Of a stretch of 16,978 nt of DNA, positions 1 through 9,700 are shown in pieces (positions within the stretch are counted from its first letter, which is position 1; the number at the start of each line of letters is the position of its first letter). Made by a program: the position numbers and the translations under genes. Source of the DNA: Bdellovibrionales bacterium. Lineage in GTDB: Bacteria; Bdellovibrionota; Bdellovibrionia; Bdellovibrionales; UBA1609. The stretch covers positions 1 to 16,978 of the forward strand of contig JANQSX010000034.1 of NCBI GenBank assembly GCA_028279085.1, written 5' to 3'. Under the pieces are notes generated by a model. It made no database searches. It was not told the origin of the DNA and worked only from the letters and a program-made list of their open reading frames with translations.

Positions 1-38
1 TAAACGCTCCTGCTCGTCCCTGAGTCTGGAGCGTTTAA
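1..38. repeat. 10-bp perfect inverted repeat at window edge
   Basis: Bases 1-10 (TAAACGCTCC) and 29-38 (GGAGCGTTTA) are exact reverse complements separated by 18 bases. The arms lie inside the open frame of the outer-membrane protein gene, and the left arm may continue beyond the window. It is followed by an A-run, not a T-run, so it does not resemble a plus-strand terminator. Confidence 0.6.
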
Positions 39-802
39 AAAAACTTTTTGGAGAAAAGCAAGCTCCAAAAACAGTTGTTTCATCTCAATCTACAACTCCT
101 GTCAAGCAAGAAAATGTAACTGCTGACGAAAGTGAAATATATACTGAAGTTGTTTCCCCTGTTAAAGATCAGGATAAAGATAGTATATATGCAGGAATTT
201 TTGGCGGTCAGGCTTCTAATTTAACCCGTTCACTTGAAAATGTGAGTTCTTATGGAAGTTTTGGTCTGGCTCTTGGTGCTTCTGATGACAGTGGTTTGAT
301 TATGGAAAGTAAATTTATGTATTCAAAACATAAGTTAATTGATGAAAAGAATGTATACAGAAATAACGAACACAGTTACGGTGAATCCAACGACGATGAT
401 GTGTATCAATTATCAGGAGTTCTTTCACTTAACTATACTCCTTCTTCCAGCAGTCGTTTTAAACCTTACGCCGGTGCCGCTATATCTTACAACTACTGGA
501 TATACTCTTTCAATAACACCAACACTGAAAATGCTTGTTACGGTGTGACCCTTGAATACTGTGATAACCAGGTTAAGTCAGACTCTATTGATTTAGGAGC
601 CAACATCGGTATGGATTTTATGATAACTAAAAGAATATCTGTTGGTGCGAATATGCTGATTAACATAGTGAACCTTTACAACAACAAAAACTCTAACCGG
701 AGTGACGACTTTGAATACTATGAATTGACTAATAAAAATCCGGTTAATATAGAAGAGACGAATTGGCTTATTGCCTCCATAAATGCCAAACTGTATTTCT
801 AA
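2..802 (+). CDS. Outer-membrane beta-barrel protein, 5' end outside the window
   Basis: The reading frame is open from base 2 to the stop at 800-802 (266 residues visible) and contains no ATG or TTG; the first GTG, at 242, lies inside what looks like the first barrel strand. The true start is therefore upstream of the window. The first ~60 visible residues are a polar Ser/Thr/Lys/Glu linker. From about base 188 the sequence becomes alternating aromatic/small residues (YAGIFGG, YGSFGLALG) typical of transmembrane beta strands. Later strands such as KPYAGAAISYNYWIYSF and SINAKLYF follow, and the protein ends in Phe, the C-terminal signature used by the Bam machinery for outer-membrane proteins. 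A barrel of roughly 8 strands is my estimate. No specific family or substrate is recognised. A porin-like or OmpA/OmpW-like small barrel is possible. A strong hairpin terminator follows. Confidence 0.75.
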   Translation, partial: KRSCSSLSLERLKKLFGEKQAPKTVVSSQSTTPVKQENVTADESEIYTEVVSPVKDQDKDSIYAGIFGGQASNLTRSLENVSSYGSFGLALGASDDSGLIMESKFMYSKHKLIDEKNVYRNNEHSYGESNDDDVYQLSGVLSLNYTPSSSSRFKPYAGAAISYNYWIYSFNNTNTENACYGVTLEYCDNQVKSDSIDLGANIGMDFMITKRISVGANMLINIVNLYNNKNSNRSDDFEYYELTNKNPVNIEETNWLIASINAKLYF

Positions 803-835
803 ACCTCAGAACACAATTCTCTCTTCTGAAAATGG

Positions 836-869
836 AAGCCGGCTCATTGAGTCGGCTTTCTGTATTTTT
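836..869 (+). terminator. Rho-independent terminator of the barrel gene
   Basis: A 10-bp stem (836-845 with 849-858, one G-T wobble) closes a 3-base ATT loop. A T-rich tract ending in TATTTTT (862-868) follows. It starts 33 bases after the stop of the outer-membrane protein gene. Confidence 0.8.
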
Positions 870-881
870 GAATACCTTATA

Positions 882-896
882 TGAGACTTAGTCTCA
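882..896. repeat. Short perfect palindrome between convergent genes
   Basis: TGAGAC at 882-887 and GTCTCA at 891-896 pair across a 3-base loop. It sits between the barrel-gene terminator and the 3' end of the minus-strand gene at 934. No T-run follows on the minus strand, so it is at best a weak terminator for that gene. Confidence 0.4.
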
Positions 897-933
897 CAAA
901 AAACAATCAAACTCAATAAAATAAGTAGTTTAT

Positions 934-1785
934 TTATGATCTTCGACGAGATGAGGAAGTACCTCTGGAAGACCTTCTACTTCTGTTTCTACCACTTCTA
1001 TCTCTTCTGGAAGATCTACTCTTTTCCGCATCTCTAGCAGCAGCCGCTTGCAATTTCTTCCTTCTTCGCATTCTATAAAATAAATATCCGGCTACAGCAG
1101 ATAAAAGAGCCAAGCCTCCTAAAATCTCCGGACTCATACCAAAAATCTCACCTAAACCTTCAGGCTCTTCATCATCATCTCCCATCCCACCTAATTCATT
1201 ATCTACATCTATCATATCTTGAAGATAATCTTTGACATTTCCCATCCCCACCGAACCTTTTCCGCCGGAAAAACTAGGAGATACGTTCATAACTCTTAAA
1301 CTATTAATAGACGCCGCAAAATCAGAAGCATATTTTTTATAATGATCTTTATGAGCACTGTAGGTAACCAAAATACCAAGACTACCTTTAATGGTCACAA
1401 GATAACGGGTATAATAAACAGGAACTTCCGAACCCTGATGAAAACCATCAACCCACATATGTCCATTGATATGCCTTTGTTTTGCATGGAAAACTTTGGA
1501 AGTGAATGTTCCTCCCCTGGCCTTTTTTACTGTGCGTGGTGCTTTTAAATGATTGATGTATTGAGCCATGCTATCTGAAGGCCCTTTTTGTTTAGCGGTC
1601 AGAATAATCATGGCTTCAGAAGCTTTTTTTCTATTTAGTTTATTGGTACAAATCCATTCCGTTCCTTCAGGATGACAATGCCAATTATTAAGCAAATCAA
1701 AGCTTACATAGTCCGTTGCAAACTTTTTCGCTAAAGAAGAAATAGAAAAAACAATAAGTAAAACCGGAATTAACAGCCTTATCAT
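934..1785 (-). CDS. Exported single-pass membrane protein with Arg/Ser-rich C-terminal tail
   Basis: A 283-residue protein of no family I can name. Residues 1-19 form a Sec signal peptide (MIRLLIPVLLIVFSISSLA). Residues ~20-165 form a compact exported domain with two cysteines (C37, C46) that could pair; the ending FAASINSLRV is reminiscent of PsbP/DUF1795-like folds, an impression only. Residues ~170-218 are a Gly/acidic linker with DDDEEPEG. Residues ~220-237 (ILGGLALLSAVAGYLFY) form a transmembrane helix, followed by RMRRRKK as a strong positive-inside stop. The final ~45 residues are dominated by Arg and Ser and should be cytoplasmic. The ATG at 1785 is the only sensible start ahead of the signal peptide; no strong ribosome site is visible upstream. 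It converges with the barrel gene and is divergent from the LysR gene. Confidence 0.8.
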   Translation of the reverse strand: MIRLLIPVLLIVFSISSLAKKFATDYVSFDLLNNWHCHPEGTEWICTNKLNRKKASEAMIILTAKQKGPSDSMAQYINHLKAPRTVKKARGGTFTSKVFHAKQRHINGHMWVDGFHQGSEVPVYYTRYLVTIKGSLGILVTYSAHKDHYKKYASDFAASINSLRVMNVSPSFSGGKGSVGMGNVKDYLQDMIDVDNELGGMGDDDEEPEGLGEIFGMSPEILGGLALLSAVAGYLFYRMRRRKKLQAAAARDAEKSRSSRRDRSGRNRSRRSSRGTSSSRRRS

Positions 1786-2067
1786 ATTTTATAATATCGG
1801 CAATAATTTTTACTTTTGCAATTTTTTTTATTTTTATTAAATAAATACAGAAAGACCCTCTGGAGTTTTAAGATATATTCCTATTTTTTCATATTTTCTT
1901 AACAAGCTCAAAGTATGAAAAATAAAGTATTTCAGTGCTTTATATAAAAAATTTTAATTCTATAAGTGATTTTAAAGCATTTTTCTTAAAACTTTAAGAT
2001 TTTGTCATAAAGATAACTTATGGGTTGATTTATTTTATAAGGGAGCGCACATTAGACACATTTAGAT

Positions 2068-2072
2068 AGGAG
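2068..2072 (+). promoter_or_regulatory. Ribosome binding site that sets the LysR start
   Basis: AGGAG at 2068-2072 lies 8 bases before a TTG at 2081-2083, an ideal spacing. The alternative GTG at 2072-2074 overlaps the site itself and cannot use it. Confidence 0.7.
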
Positions 2073-2080
2073 TGTATATA

Positions 2081-2998
2081 TTGGATCTTCAGCAACTCAT
2101 GACATTTTGTACAGTAATCTCAGAAGGTAGCATGACAGCGGCGGCTGCCAAGCTTTCTGTTACTCAACCAGCCGTCAGTCAACAGATACGCAATCTGGAA
2201 AGCGAGCTGAATGTTAAGCTATTCTTAAGAGGAGTACGGCATGTCCATCTCACTGTTCAAGGACAACTTCTTTATAATTATGCCAGAAAAATCCTAAACT
2301 TAACACAAAAAGTTCAAACCGCTATTCAAACTATGTCAAATGAGTTGGAGGGAAATATTCAGATAGCCACTTTAAACTCTATCGGACTTAATCTAGTCAC
2401 TCCTATTATCGGCACTATTCTTAATCCCAATCAAAGAAAACTCAAAATGGGGCTTTCCTATGGCACAGGTTCAGAAGTAATAGAAAAGATGAAAACTAAA
2501 GAAGTGGATATAGCTATCCTACCTGACTTAAAGGAACAATATGGATTGAGCTTACCAGGATATCAATCTCAGTTTTTATTTAAAGACGATCTACTATTTG
2601 TCGGATCGGGAAAAGACAGCTCCTTACCTAAAAGCATATCCATAAAAGATCTTGAGTTAAGACCTATGGTAAGTTTTAAAAATTTATTTCCAAAATTCCG
2701 TTACCATCTATACCAAATAGCTATGCAAAACAAAGTGGAGATGCAAGCCCCTATATTTGAAAGTAATAATGTGGGAACTCTAAAAAGAATTATTGAAGTA
2801 TGGATGTGTTGGGGTTTTCTTCCTTTTCATAGTATTCACAAGCAAATTCGTATGGGTCGTCTATCTGTGATCCAACTAGAGGAAGTTAATTACTCTATGA
2901 ATATCAAGGCTTATTATAAAATGGATCAATCCGAGAACACACAAAGAATTATTGATACTTTCTTAATGATGTTCCAAAAACAATATCCTCTTTCCTAA
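2081..2998 (+). CDS. LysR-type transcriptional regulator
   Basis: A 305-residue protein of standard LysR-family length. Residues ~1-60 form the winged helix-turn-helix: it opens with MDLQQLMTF, then EGSMTAAAAKLSVTQPAVSQ and LESELNVKLFLR, the classic LysR signature. A helical linker (~60-87) leads to the periplasmic-binding-protein-like effector domain (~88-300), beginning GNIQIATLNSIG and containing EVDIAILPD and a DDLLFVGS strand. Starting at the TTG at 2081 gives the canonical MDLQQL opening and a well-spaced AGGAG; an upstream in-frame GTG at 2072 would add three residues but overlaps the ribosome site. The inducer cannot be read from sequence. The divergent neighbour is the Arg/Ser-tail protein, the usual arrangement for a LysR target, but this is inference. 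The stop TAA overlaps the stop of the next, convergent gene. Confidence 0.93.
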   Translation: MDLQQLMTFCTVISEGSMTAAAAKLSVTQPAVSQQIRNLESELNVKLFLRGVRHVHLTVQGQLLYNYARKILNLTQKVQTAIQTMSNELEGNIQIATLNSIGLNLVTPIIGTILNPNQRKLKMGLSYGTGSEVIEKMKTKEVDIAILPDLKEQYGLSLPGYQSQFLFKDDLLFVGSGKDSSLPKSISIKDLELRPMVSFKNLFPKFRYHLYQIAMQNKVEMQAPIFESNNVGTLKRIIEVWMCWGFLPFHSIHKQIRMGRLSVIQLEEVNYSMNIKAYYKMDQSENTQRIIDTFLMMFQKQYPLS

Positions 2999-3396
2999 TA
3001 TCTTTTTGTTTTACTCCAATGAATTTCATAATCTCCATAATCCACCGACTGGAGAGAAGATTTTTTTTTACTGGAAAATGTATGTTGATTGGATTTATTT
3101 TGATCTTTTTTTAAAGCTACTTTTTTTTTTCGATCTTCACTATCAAGACCCTGAATAGCATTCTGTAAAGAGGATATATCTCTTTTAATAATAACTGTTT
3201 CTTTTTTATATGCCTTTTTTATATTCGGTTCTCGTGCTTCCTCTCCTGACATTTCTGCAGTTTCTATAATTTCAATCCCTTCATCATCACTATCACTCTC
3301 TTCAATAAATAAGTCATCATTGATTTCAATACTAAAAGCATTAAAAGAAAAACCACATAAAATAACAGAAAACCACAAATAGATAAATGCTCTCAT
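2995..3396 (-). CDS. Small exported charged protein, unknown function
   Basis: A 133-residue protein with an N-terminal Sec signal peptide (residues 1-22, MRAFIYLWFSVILCGFSFNA then FS). The mature part starts with a strongly acidic stretch (residues ~27-55, rich in Asp/Glu) and continues with a Lys-rich, apparently unstructured middle (KKAYKKET, DRKKKVALKKDQ). It ends YGDYEIHWSKTKRY. No family is recognised. The acidic-then-basic charge pattern suggests a disordered periplasmic protein. Its TAG stop and the LysR TAA share the four bases 2995-2998, so the two genes converge with no intergenic space. No clear ribosome site stands out before the ATG. Confidence 0.65.
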   Translation of the reverse strand: MRAFIYLWFSVILCGFSFNAFSIEINDDLFIEESDSDDEGIEIIETAEMSGEEAREPNIKKAYKKETVIIKRDISSLQNAIQGLDSEDRKKKVALKKDQNKSNQHTFSSKKKSSLQSVDYGDYEIHWSKTKRY

Positions 3397-3655
3397 AAAA
3401 ACCCAATACTATATTGCCACAAACAAAAACACTCAACCTCTATATTGTATCATCAGTCAAATAAAAAAGGGATTTTTACGGTATTAAGTAAGAAAATCCA
3501 AGCAAAATATCTTTTTATAGACGTTTATTGTATAAAAAACAGATAAATTACCTTAATTGTCGCAAAATTAAACACACATTATCTTCCAACCCAAGTACAA
3601 AAACAGAGTCAAACACATATTATATATAAAACTTTCAAAACAATAATATAATAGA

Positions 3656-6600
3656 TTAGTCAGATGCTGTTGGTAATAAAGGAGGGACTCTTGATTGTAA
3701 AGATTTCCAATGATTAACAGCCTTAGAAAAAACTCCTTTATATTTATTATTATCAATATAATGAACAACAGCTTCTCTATTACTACTATCTAACTGAATA
3801 GTACCATACCTACCATTTAACAGCTCAAGCAAAGGATACTCTGTAACATTAAATAAATTAGCTGCATCTGTAACCAAAGCTAATTCTTTTTCTTCAGACG
3901 GCCTATGCTTTGCGATAATCCGCTCAAGATCATTCATTAAACCATTGTATTCTACCTTGTTTTCTCTTCGTAATTTCTGAAAATAATATACTTTTACCTC
4001 TGCCTTGGCTAAATCAACTATTATACTTTTAAGAGATGAATAAATATTACCAGGACCTATTATTGATGTTCTCCCCCTAGAACCATAACCGTAAAGACTT
4101 GTAACTATGTTTTTAAACTCTATCCCCATATCACCTCTTTCTCCAGCTGCAATCAACTCTTCCCTCAATGTCTGTCTGTTCCGAATATATTGTCTATATA
4201 AATCTACAAATTGATCAATACTATCTCTTTTCTGTTCAAGCATCTCAGTAATCTGTGTATCTTGTAAATCCTCTCCTTCCCTAAATACCTCATCAAGATC
4301 TTTCTCCATTTTCCTTTGTGCTTTCACCACTCCATTAAGTTCCTCCGCACTTCTATTATGAGCTTCTAACAAGACAGCTGGAGGTCGATAATTACTATTT
4401 TTAAAAATGTCTTTAAGAAGCTTAATATTCTGTTTCACTTTATCAAAGAGTTCATTATGCTCTTTTCTAATACGATCTCTCTCTTTAATAGCTTCCAAAT
4501 ATTCTGCATTGCTTTCTCTTATGTTTTTAATAACAGTGGCTAATTGTGCAGTTATATCTAAAGCCTTTCTTCTATGTTTGTATGGCATATCTAACGTTCT
4601 AAAACTATCCAATACAGGTGCATAATCAAATGAAACAAGACGCTGTATTATAAAATACTCCTCCATTAACACTATAACTTTTTTCAAAATAGGTTTAGGA
4701 AGCTGTGATGGTGCAATGATCCTTCTCACCTCATTTAAATTACTAGCATTTATAATTGAATCCGTTAAACCGGATATTTTTTTAGATGCACTATTTCTAT
4801 TTACAGAAGCAAAAAACGCATCATATTCTTCTAAGATCTGTTTTGCCTGCTGTTTTATATCACTTAATGTTTTATCAGAAGATAAATTAGAATCTGTTAA
4901 CTTTTCTATTTCTTCTTTTAACGCAATTAAAGCTCTCTCAACCCTTTTATTATTAATTTTAAACGCTCCATCTTCTCTAAATATCTCAACTGTTATAAAC
5001 TCCATTTCTGTACGCAAAGATGATAAACCTGCTTTATTATTTGCATTAAGTACCTCCTGTAATACATGGTAAATCCTTCGAGGAGGAGTGTTATAATTAC
5101 CTAAAGCTTCTAAAATTTTTCTTGCCTGCTCCTGTGTTTTTTCTCTTTTGTATGATATGTAGGTAGCCGTCTCCTTTTCTTCATAATACACAAAATCCAG
5201 TATAAACTCTCTAAATGATAATTCATTTGCTGTCAGTTGCATTAAACGAATAAAATCAGGTATCACCGGTTTCTGTTTTTTAAAAGTAAAAGAAGCTGAT
5301 TGATTCATATAATTACTATAAACAGTATCAAGAAATTCTGAACCTAATACTTGTTGAGTAAACCGATTCGTCTCAAGAAAATCCTTAAGTGCATCAAATG
5401 ATTTTAAACCTTTTACTGTATCAATAACAGTGTCTTTCAAAAAACCATTATCATTAGAAGATGATTGAATTTCCCTAACAATACTTGTTTTAAGAGCACT
5501 GAATGCTAACTGTTTAGCTATAAAACTTTTTAGTAAAACATTTACAATTGGTTCTTTCGTCTTAGGATCTAAAGTTGAAAAAACATCATGACCAACTCCA
5601 TGACTTTCTTTCTTGGGAGCATGAGGCATAGGTTTATCCAGATAATGAGTCTCCACATTTGCTAACTGTTTATACACTTCATATAAATCTTCAAACCCAA
5701 AATAAACTAGAGAATCTTTCGTACCAACAACCATAAGACCTGGAATAAATTCCCTCCCCTGGTGTCCGGGAGCTACCTGATCCAATTGAGATATAACATT
5801 CATGGAATACGCACCCCCTAGAGGACTTGTCTTTCCATCTCTGACAATATTCTCAAAAATATGTAATTCATCTCTAGGTGCTTCAGTGTGTGATCGCCGC
5901 TCAGCCTGTTTTAATCGTTTAAAATAAGCATTATACTTCTCTTTCTTGGATTTACCAGGAGCTGCATCCACCGCAGTGGAAAGCATTGCCACTCCCATCA
6001 AATTATTATGAAAGGAAAACTCTTCCGATGGACGATCCGTCATTCTCATTAATATCTCAGCATAAACAGAACCCCAACTATGCCCTACAACAAACAAAGG
6101 AACATGAGGTGGAATATATTTTTTAACAAAACTCCCTATTATTTTAATATCAGTTTCCGCACTCACAAACTCCCGGTGCCCTTGAGCATGCCAAGGTAAA
6201 TCCATAGACACCACATCAACTCCATACTGACTCCAATGAGTAATAATATCACCTGCCACATGAAATCCGGTGGATTTAGTTCCTCCTCCATGTAAAAATA
6301 AAATAGCCAATTTAGCATTTTTACCTACCAGCCAATTATGATTTGCACCATCTTTTAAATTATCAACAAGCGCTCTCACGCTAAATGCCACATTTGTATG
6401 ATACACGCGATCTCCGTGTTTATAATGGGCCCTAGCTATGATCTCATTACCCCACTCACCTAGTTTGACTGCCGTTGCATGACCAGGTTGATATAACTGG
6501 CGCTTAATAAAATGAACACCTTGTGGAAGTAAAAATTTTAATAACTTTGGAATATCAGGCTCTTCATTCCACCTTCTTTGTAAAATTCTTTCTTCAGCAA

Positions 6601-6772
6601 TATTCTCGAACCGAGGGTGAAAATCTGATTCCTTACTTTTTCTCTTAAGTGCTCTAATATCGTAGTACAACCGAGAACCAAAAATATATCTACATGAAGA
6701 CTCAGCAACAGAAAAAGAAGATGCTAAAAATAAAATGCCTAAGAAAATAATAGATACAATACGAGAATACAT
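3656..6772 (-). CDS. Giant exported alpha/beta hydrolase with helical C-terminal extension (paralogue 1)
   Basis: A 1038-residue protein. Residues 1-23 are a Sec signal peptide (cleavage likely after SVA). Residues ~100-420 form an alpha/beta-hydrolase domain with HGGG at 161-164 (oxyanion region), DLPWHAQGHR at 191-200, and GHSWG at 230-234 with nucleophile Ser232. Asp353 (VVGTKD) and His395 (GVGHD) complete a catalytic triad, so esterase, lipase or amidase activity is expected; the substrate is unknown. Typical members are 250-350 residues; here ~600 more follow, mostly helical with heptad-like charged stretches (~740-880). Conserved landmarks include IRLMQLTAN (508-516), EAHNRSAEELNG (803-814), GERGDMG (877-883) and a Gly-rich YGYGSRGRTS (894-903). 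The ATG at 6772 has AAGG six bases upstream and aligns with the paralogue start; a TTG at 6778 is less likely. It lies 25 bases downstream of paralogue 2, in one operon. Confidence 0.85.
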   Translation of the reverse strand: MYSRIVSIIFLGILFLASSFSVAESSCRYIFGSRLYYDIRALKRKSKESDFHPRFENIAEERILQRRWNEEPDIPKLLKFLLPQGVHFIKRQLYQPGHATAVKLGEWGNEIIARAHYKHGDRVYHTNVAFSVRALVDNLKDGANHNWLVGKNAKLAILFLHGGGTKSTGFHVAGDIITHWSQYGVDVVSMDLPWHAQGHREFVSAETDIKIIGSFVKKYIPPHVPLFVVGHSWGSVYAEILMRMTDRPSEEFSFHNNLMGVAMLSTAVDAAPGKSKKEKYNAYFKRLKQAERRSHTEAPRDELHIFENIVRDGKTSPLGGAYSMNVISQLDQVAPGHQGREFIPGLMVVGTKDSLVYFGFEDLYEVYKQLANVETHYLDKPMPHAPKKESHGVGHDVFSTLDPKTKEPIVNVLLKSFIAKQLAFSALKTSIVREIQSSSNDNGFLKDTVIDTVKGLKSFDALKDFLETNRFTQQVLGSEFLDTVYSNYMNQSASFTFKKQKPVIPDFIRLMQLTANELSFREFILDFVYYEEKETATYISYKREKTQEQARKILEALGNYNTPPRRIYHVLQEVLNANNKAGLSSLRTEMEFITVEIFREDGAFKINNKRVERALIALKEEIEKLTDSNLSSDKTLSDIKQQAKQILEEYDAFFASVNRNSASKKISGLTDSIINASNLNEVRRIIAPSQLPKPILKKVIVLMEEYFIIQRLVSFDYAPVLDSFRTLDMPYKHRRKALDITAQLATVIKNIRESNAEYLEAIKERDRIRKEHNELFDKVKQNIKLLKDIFKNSNYRPPAVLLEAHNRSAEELNGVVKAQRKMEKDLDEVFREGEDLQDTQITEMLEQKRDSIDQFVDLYRQYIRNRQTLREELIAAGERGDMGIEFKNIVTSLYGYGSRGRTSIIGPGNIYSSLKSIIVDLAKAEVKVYYFQKLRRENKVEYNGLMNDLERIIAKHRPSEEKELALVTDAANLFNVTEYPLLELLNGRYGTIQLDSSNREAVVHYIDNNKYKGVFSKAVNHWKSLQSRVPPLLPTASD

Positions 6773-6797
6773 ATTCAACCTTCAATCATTAAACACC

Positions 6798-9700
6798 TCA
6801 ATCAGAAGCTGTTGGTAATAGAGGAGGAACTTTTGAACGTAAGTTATCCCACTTACTAGCAGCTTCAGAAAAAACTTTTTTATAATCACCAATATATTCT
6901 ATCACCTGTTCCCTGTTTGCCCCATTTAAAGGGATATTACCATGTTCACCATTCAAAACTCCCAATAGAGGATACTCCACAATTTTTGATAAATTAGATG
7001 CATCTTTAATTAAATTATCCACCTCCTTTATCCCAGAACTATTTGAAACATACTGCCCGAGAATATTCATTAAAGCATTCATTAAAGAGGTATATTCCAT
7101 ACTGCTTTCTATCCTCAGCCTTTCAAGGTTATGCATTTTCGCTTCCACCACAGCTAATTGAATTGTTACTTTTTTCAAAGCTTCATATTGATTATCAGCA
7201 CCCACAACTGATGTCCTCCCTTCGGAGCCATGACCATAAAGACTGGTTATCGTCTCTTGAAGTTCCACTCCCATATCACCCCTTTCTCCAGCCACAATTA
7301 ATTCCTGTCTCAGTGAGTGTCTATTTTGAACATATTGTTCATATAAATTTATAAAATTATCAATATCCTCTCTTCTACTGTTGAGCATTTCAGTAATTTG
7401 TAAGTCTGATAATTCTTCCTCCGCTTTAAATACCTCATCAAGAGCTTTATCCATTTTTTCTATCGCTCTTTCCACTCCATTAAGTTCCTCCGCACTTCTA
7501 TTATGAGCTTCTACTAATGATGGAGGAGGTTGATAGCTTGCTTCTTTAAACACATCTTTAAGTGCTTTTATATTGTGTTTCACAATTTTAAGAAGCTCTT
7601 CATATTTGTCTCGAAGTTGCTGTTGTTCCGCACTAATACTGCTATTTTCCTTTTCTCTTTTTTTTCTACTTTCAATAATAGAGGATAATTTATGAATGAT
7701 ACCCGCCACTCTCTCTTTTTGCTTATTTGTCATATTCAATCCCTCAAAATCTTTCATCTGAGGTACATATTCAAATGCAATAAGACTTTCACTCACAAGA
7801 TATTCTCTCATTGCTTCTATTACATTTCTTTCAACAGTTCTAGGAAGTCTTTCTTTTTCAATTATGCTTTTCACCTGCTCAAGATCTTTAGCTGCCAATA
7901 ACAAACCCAATAAACCGGATATCTTTTTAGATGGCTTATTGTGTTTTAAAGGAGCAAAAAATGAATCATTTTTCCCTAAGATTTTCCTTGCGGTTTGTTG
8001 TATCTCCTCCATTGTCATATTATTGGAATCTGCTTCCTCTGCCATTTTTTCTCTCAATTGAATTAAATCTATCTTCAATTTTTCATTATTAATTTTCTTT
8101 AAAACATCTTGCCTTCCTTTTGCATCATCCTTTTTTGTATTATCACTTTTTTTTCCATGCTCAATTTCTTTAAAAGCAACATCTATTACTGCATCTATCT
8201 CACGAATTAAAGGTGTCAGGTCAGACATATCTTCTGTAGTAAGCAATCTATCTAATAAATACTTAATTCTGGATACATAAGAATTATACTGAGACAAAGC
8301 TCTTGATATGTTTTCCACATGTGTTTTTCTACCAACTTTTATATATGAGATATAAGTAGAAGTTTTATTGTCCTCATAATGGATAAAATCCTTTAAAAAC
8401 TCCCTAAATGCCAAATCGTTTGCTGTCAGTTGCATCAAACGAATAAGAGGATGCACTTGCAATTTATTTAAATTTACTTTTTGTAAATCAGCTGATGATT
8501 CTAACCGAGTGGCAGTTCTACCAATATCATTAATTAATTCTGAGCCTAATGCTTTTCGAACTCCTGGGTTTGTATTAATAAAAAGCCTAAACTCACTAAA
8601 AGATTTTATTTCTCTTATTTGATTAATTATTTCTCCTTCAAAAGATTCACCAATACCAGATAATTTCACATCTTTAATAAGATTGGACTTAAGAGAATCC
8701 AACTCTAATTGTTTAGCTATAAATCTCCTCATTATACCATATACAATCGGTTCCCTTCCTTTAAGGTTGTTAGGATCTAAAACACTGAAAACATCGTGGC
8801 CCACTCCTTGCATAACAGGTTCTTTAGAGCGTGATGAAACATGCGGCATCTCTCCTTCAAGGTAATGAGTTTCCACATTTACCAGCTCTTTATACACTTC
8901 ATATAGATCTTCAAACCCAAAATAAACTAGAGAATCTCTTTTACCAACAAGCATCAGAGCCGGAATATATTTTCTCCCTTTATGTTCAGGAGTTGTCTGA
9001 TCTAAATAAGATATAACATTCATGGAATAGGCTCCCCCTAAAGCACTTGTCTTTCCATCCCTGACAATATTAGTGAAAATATGTAACTCACTTTCAGGGG
9101 CTTCCGTGTGCGATCTTCGTTTAGACTCCTTTAATCTTTTAAAATAAGCGGCATATTTCTCTTGCCTGGATTTACCACGAGCTGCATCCTGTGCTGTAGA
9201 AAGTATCATCACTCCTTTTAAGTTATTATGAAAGGACAGTTCTTCAGGTGGGCGATCCGTCATTCTCATTAATATCTCAGCATAAACAGAACCCCAACTA
9301 TGACCCACAACAAACAAAGGAACATTTGGAGGGATATATTTTTTCACAAAACTTCCTATTATTTTAATATCAACTTCTGCATTCACAAACTCCCGGTGTC
9401 CCTGAGCATGCCAAGGTAAATCAATAGACACCACATCAACATCAAAATGTCTAAAACGACTAATGAGCTGTCCTCCCACATGAAAACCGGTAGATTTAGT
9501 CCCTCCTCCATGTAAAAATAAAATAGCCGCTTTAGCATTCTTCCCCACTAACCAGTTTTGTTTTGCACCATCATTCAAATTATCAAAAAGCGCTCTTCTA
9601 CTAAATGCTACATTTGTATGAAATACACGATCTCCATGTTTATAATGAGCTCTTGCTATAATTTCTTCACCCCATTCACCTAATTTTACGGCAGATGCAT

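Noticed and set aside
242..802. Barrel gene beginning at GTG 242
   Set aside because: The frame is open to base 2, and residues before 242 (YAGIFGGQASN) clearly belong to the barrel; the gene starts outside the window.
3397..3655. AT-rich hairpin-like stretches as terminators of the hydrolase operon
   Set aside because: Stems found are short and almost purely A-T with no proper T-run; not distinguishable from chance in this composition.
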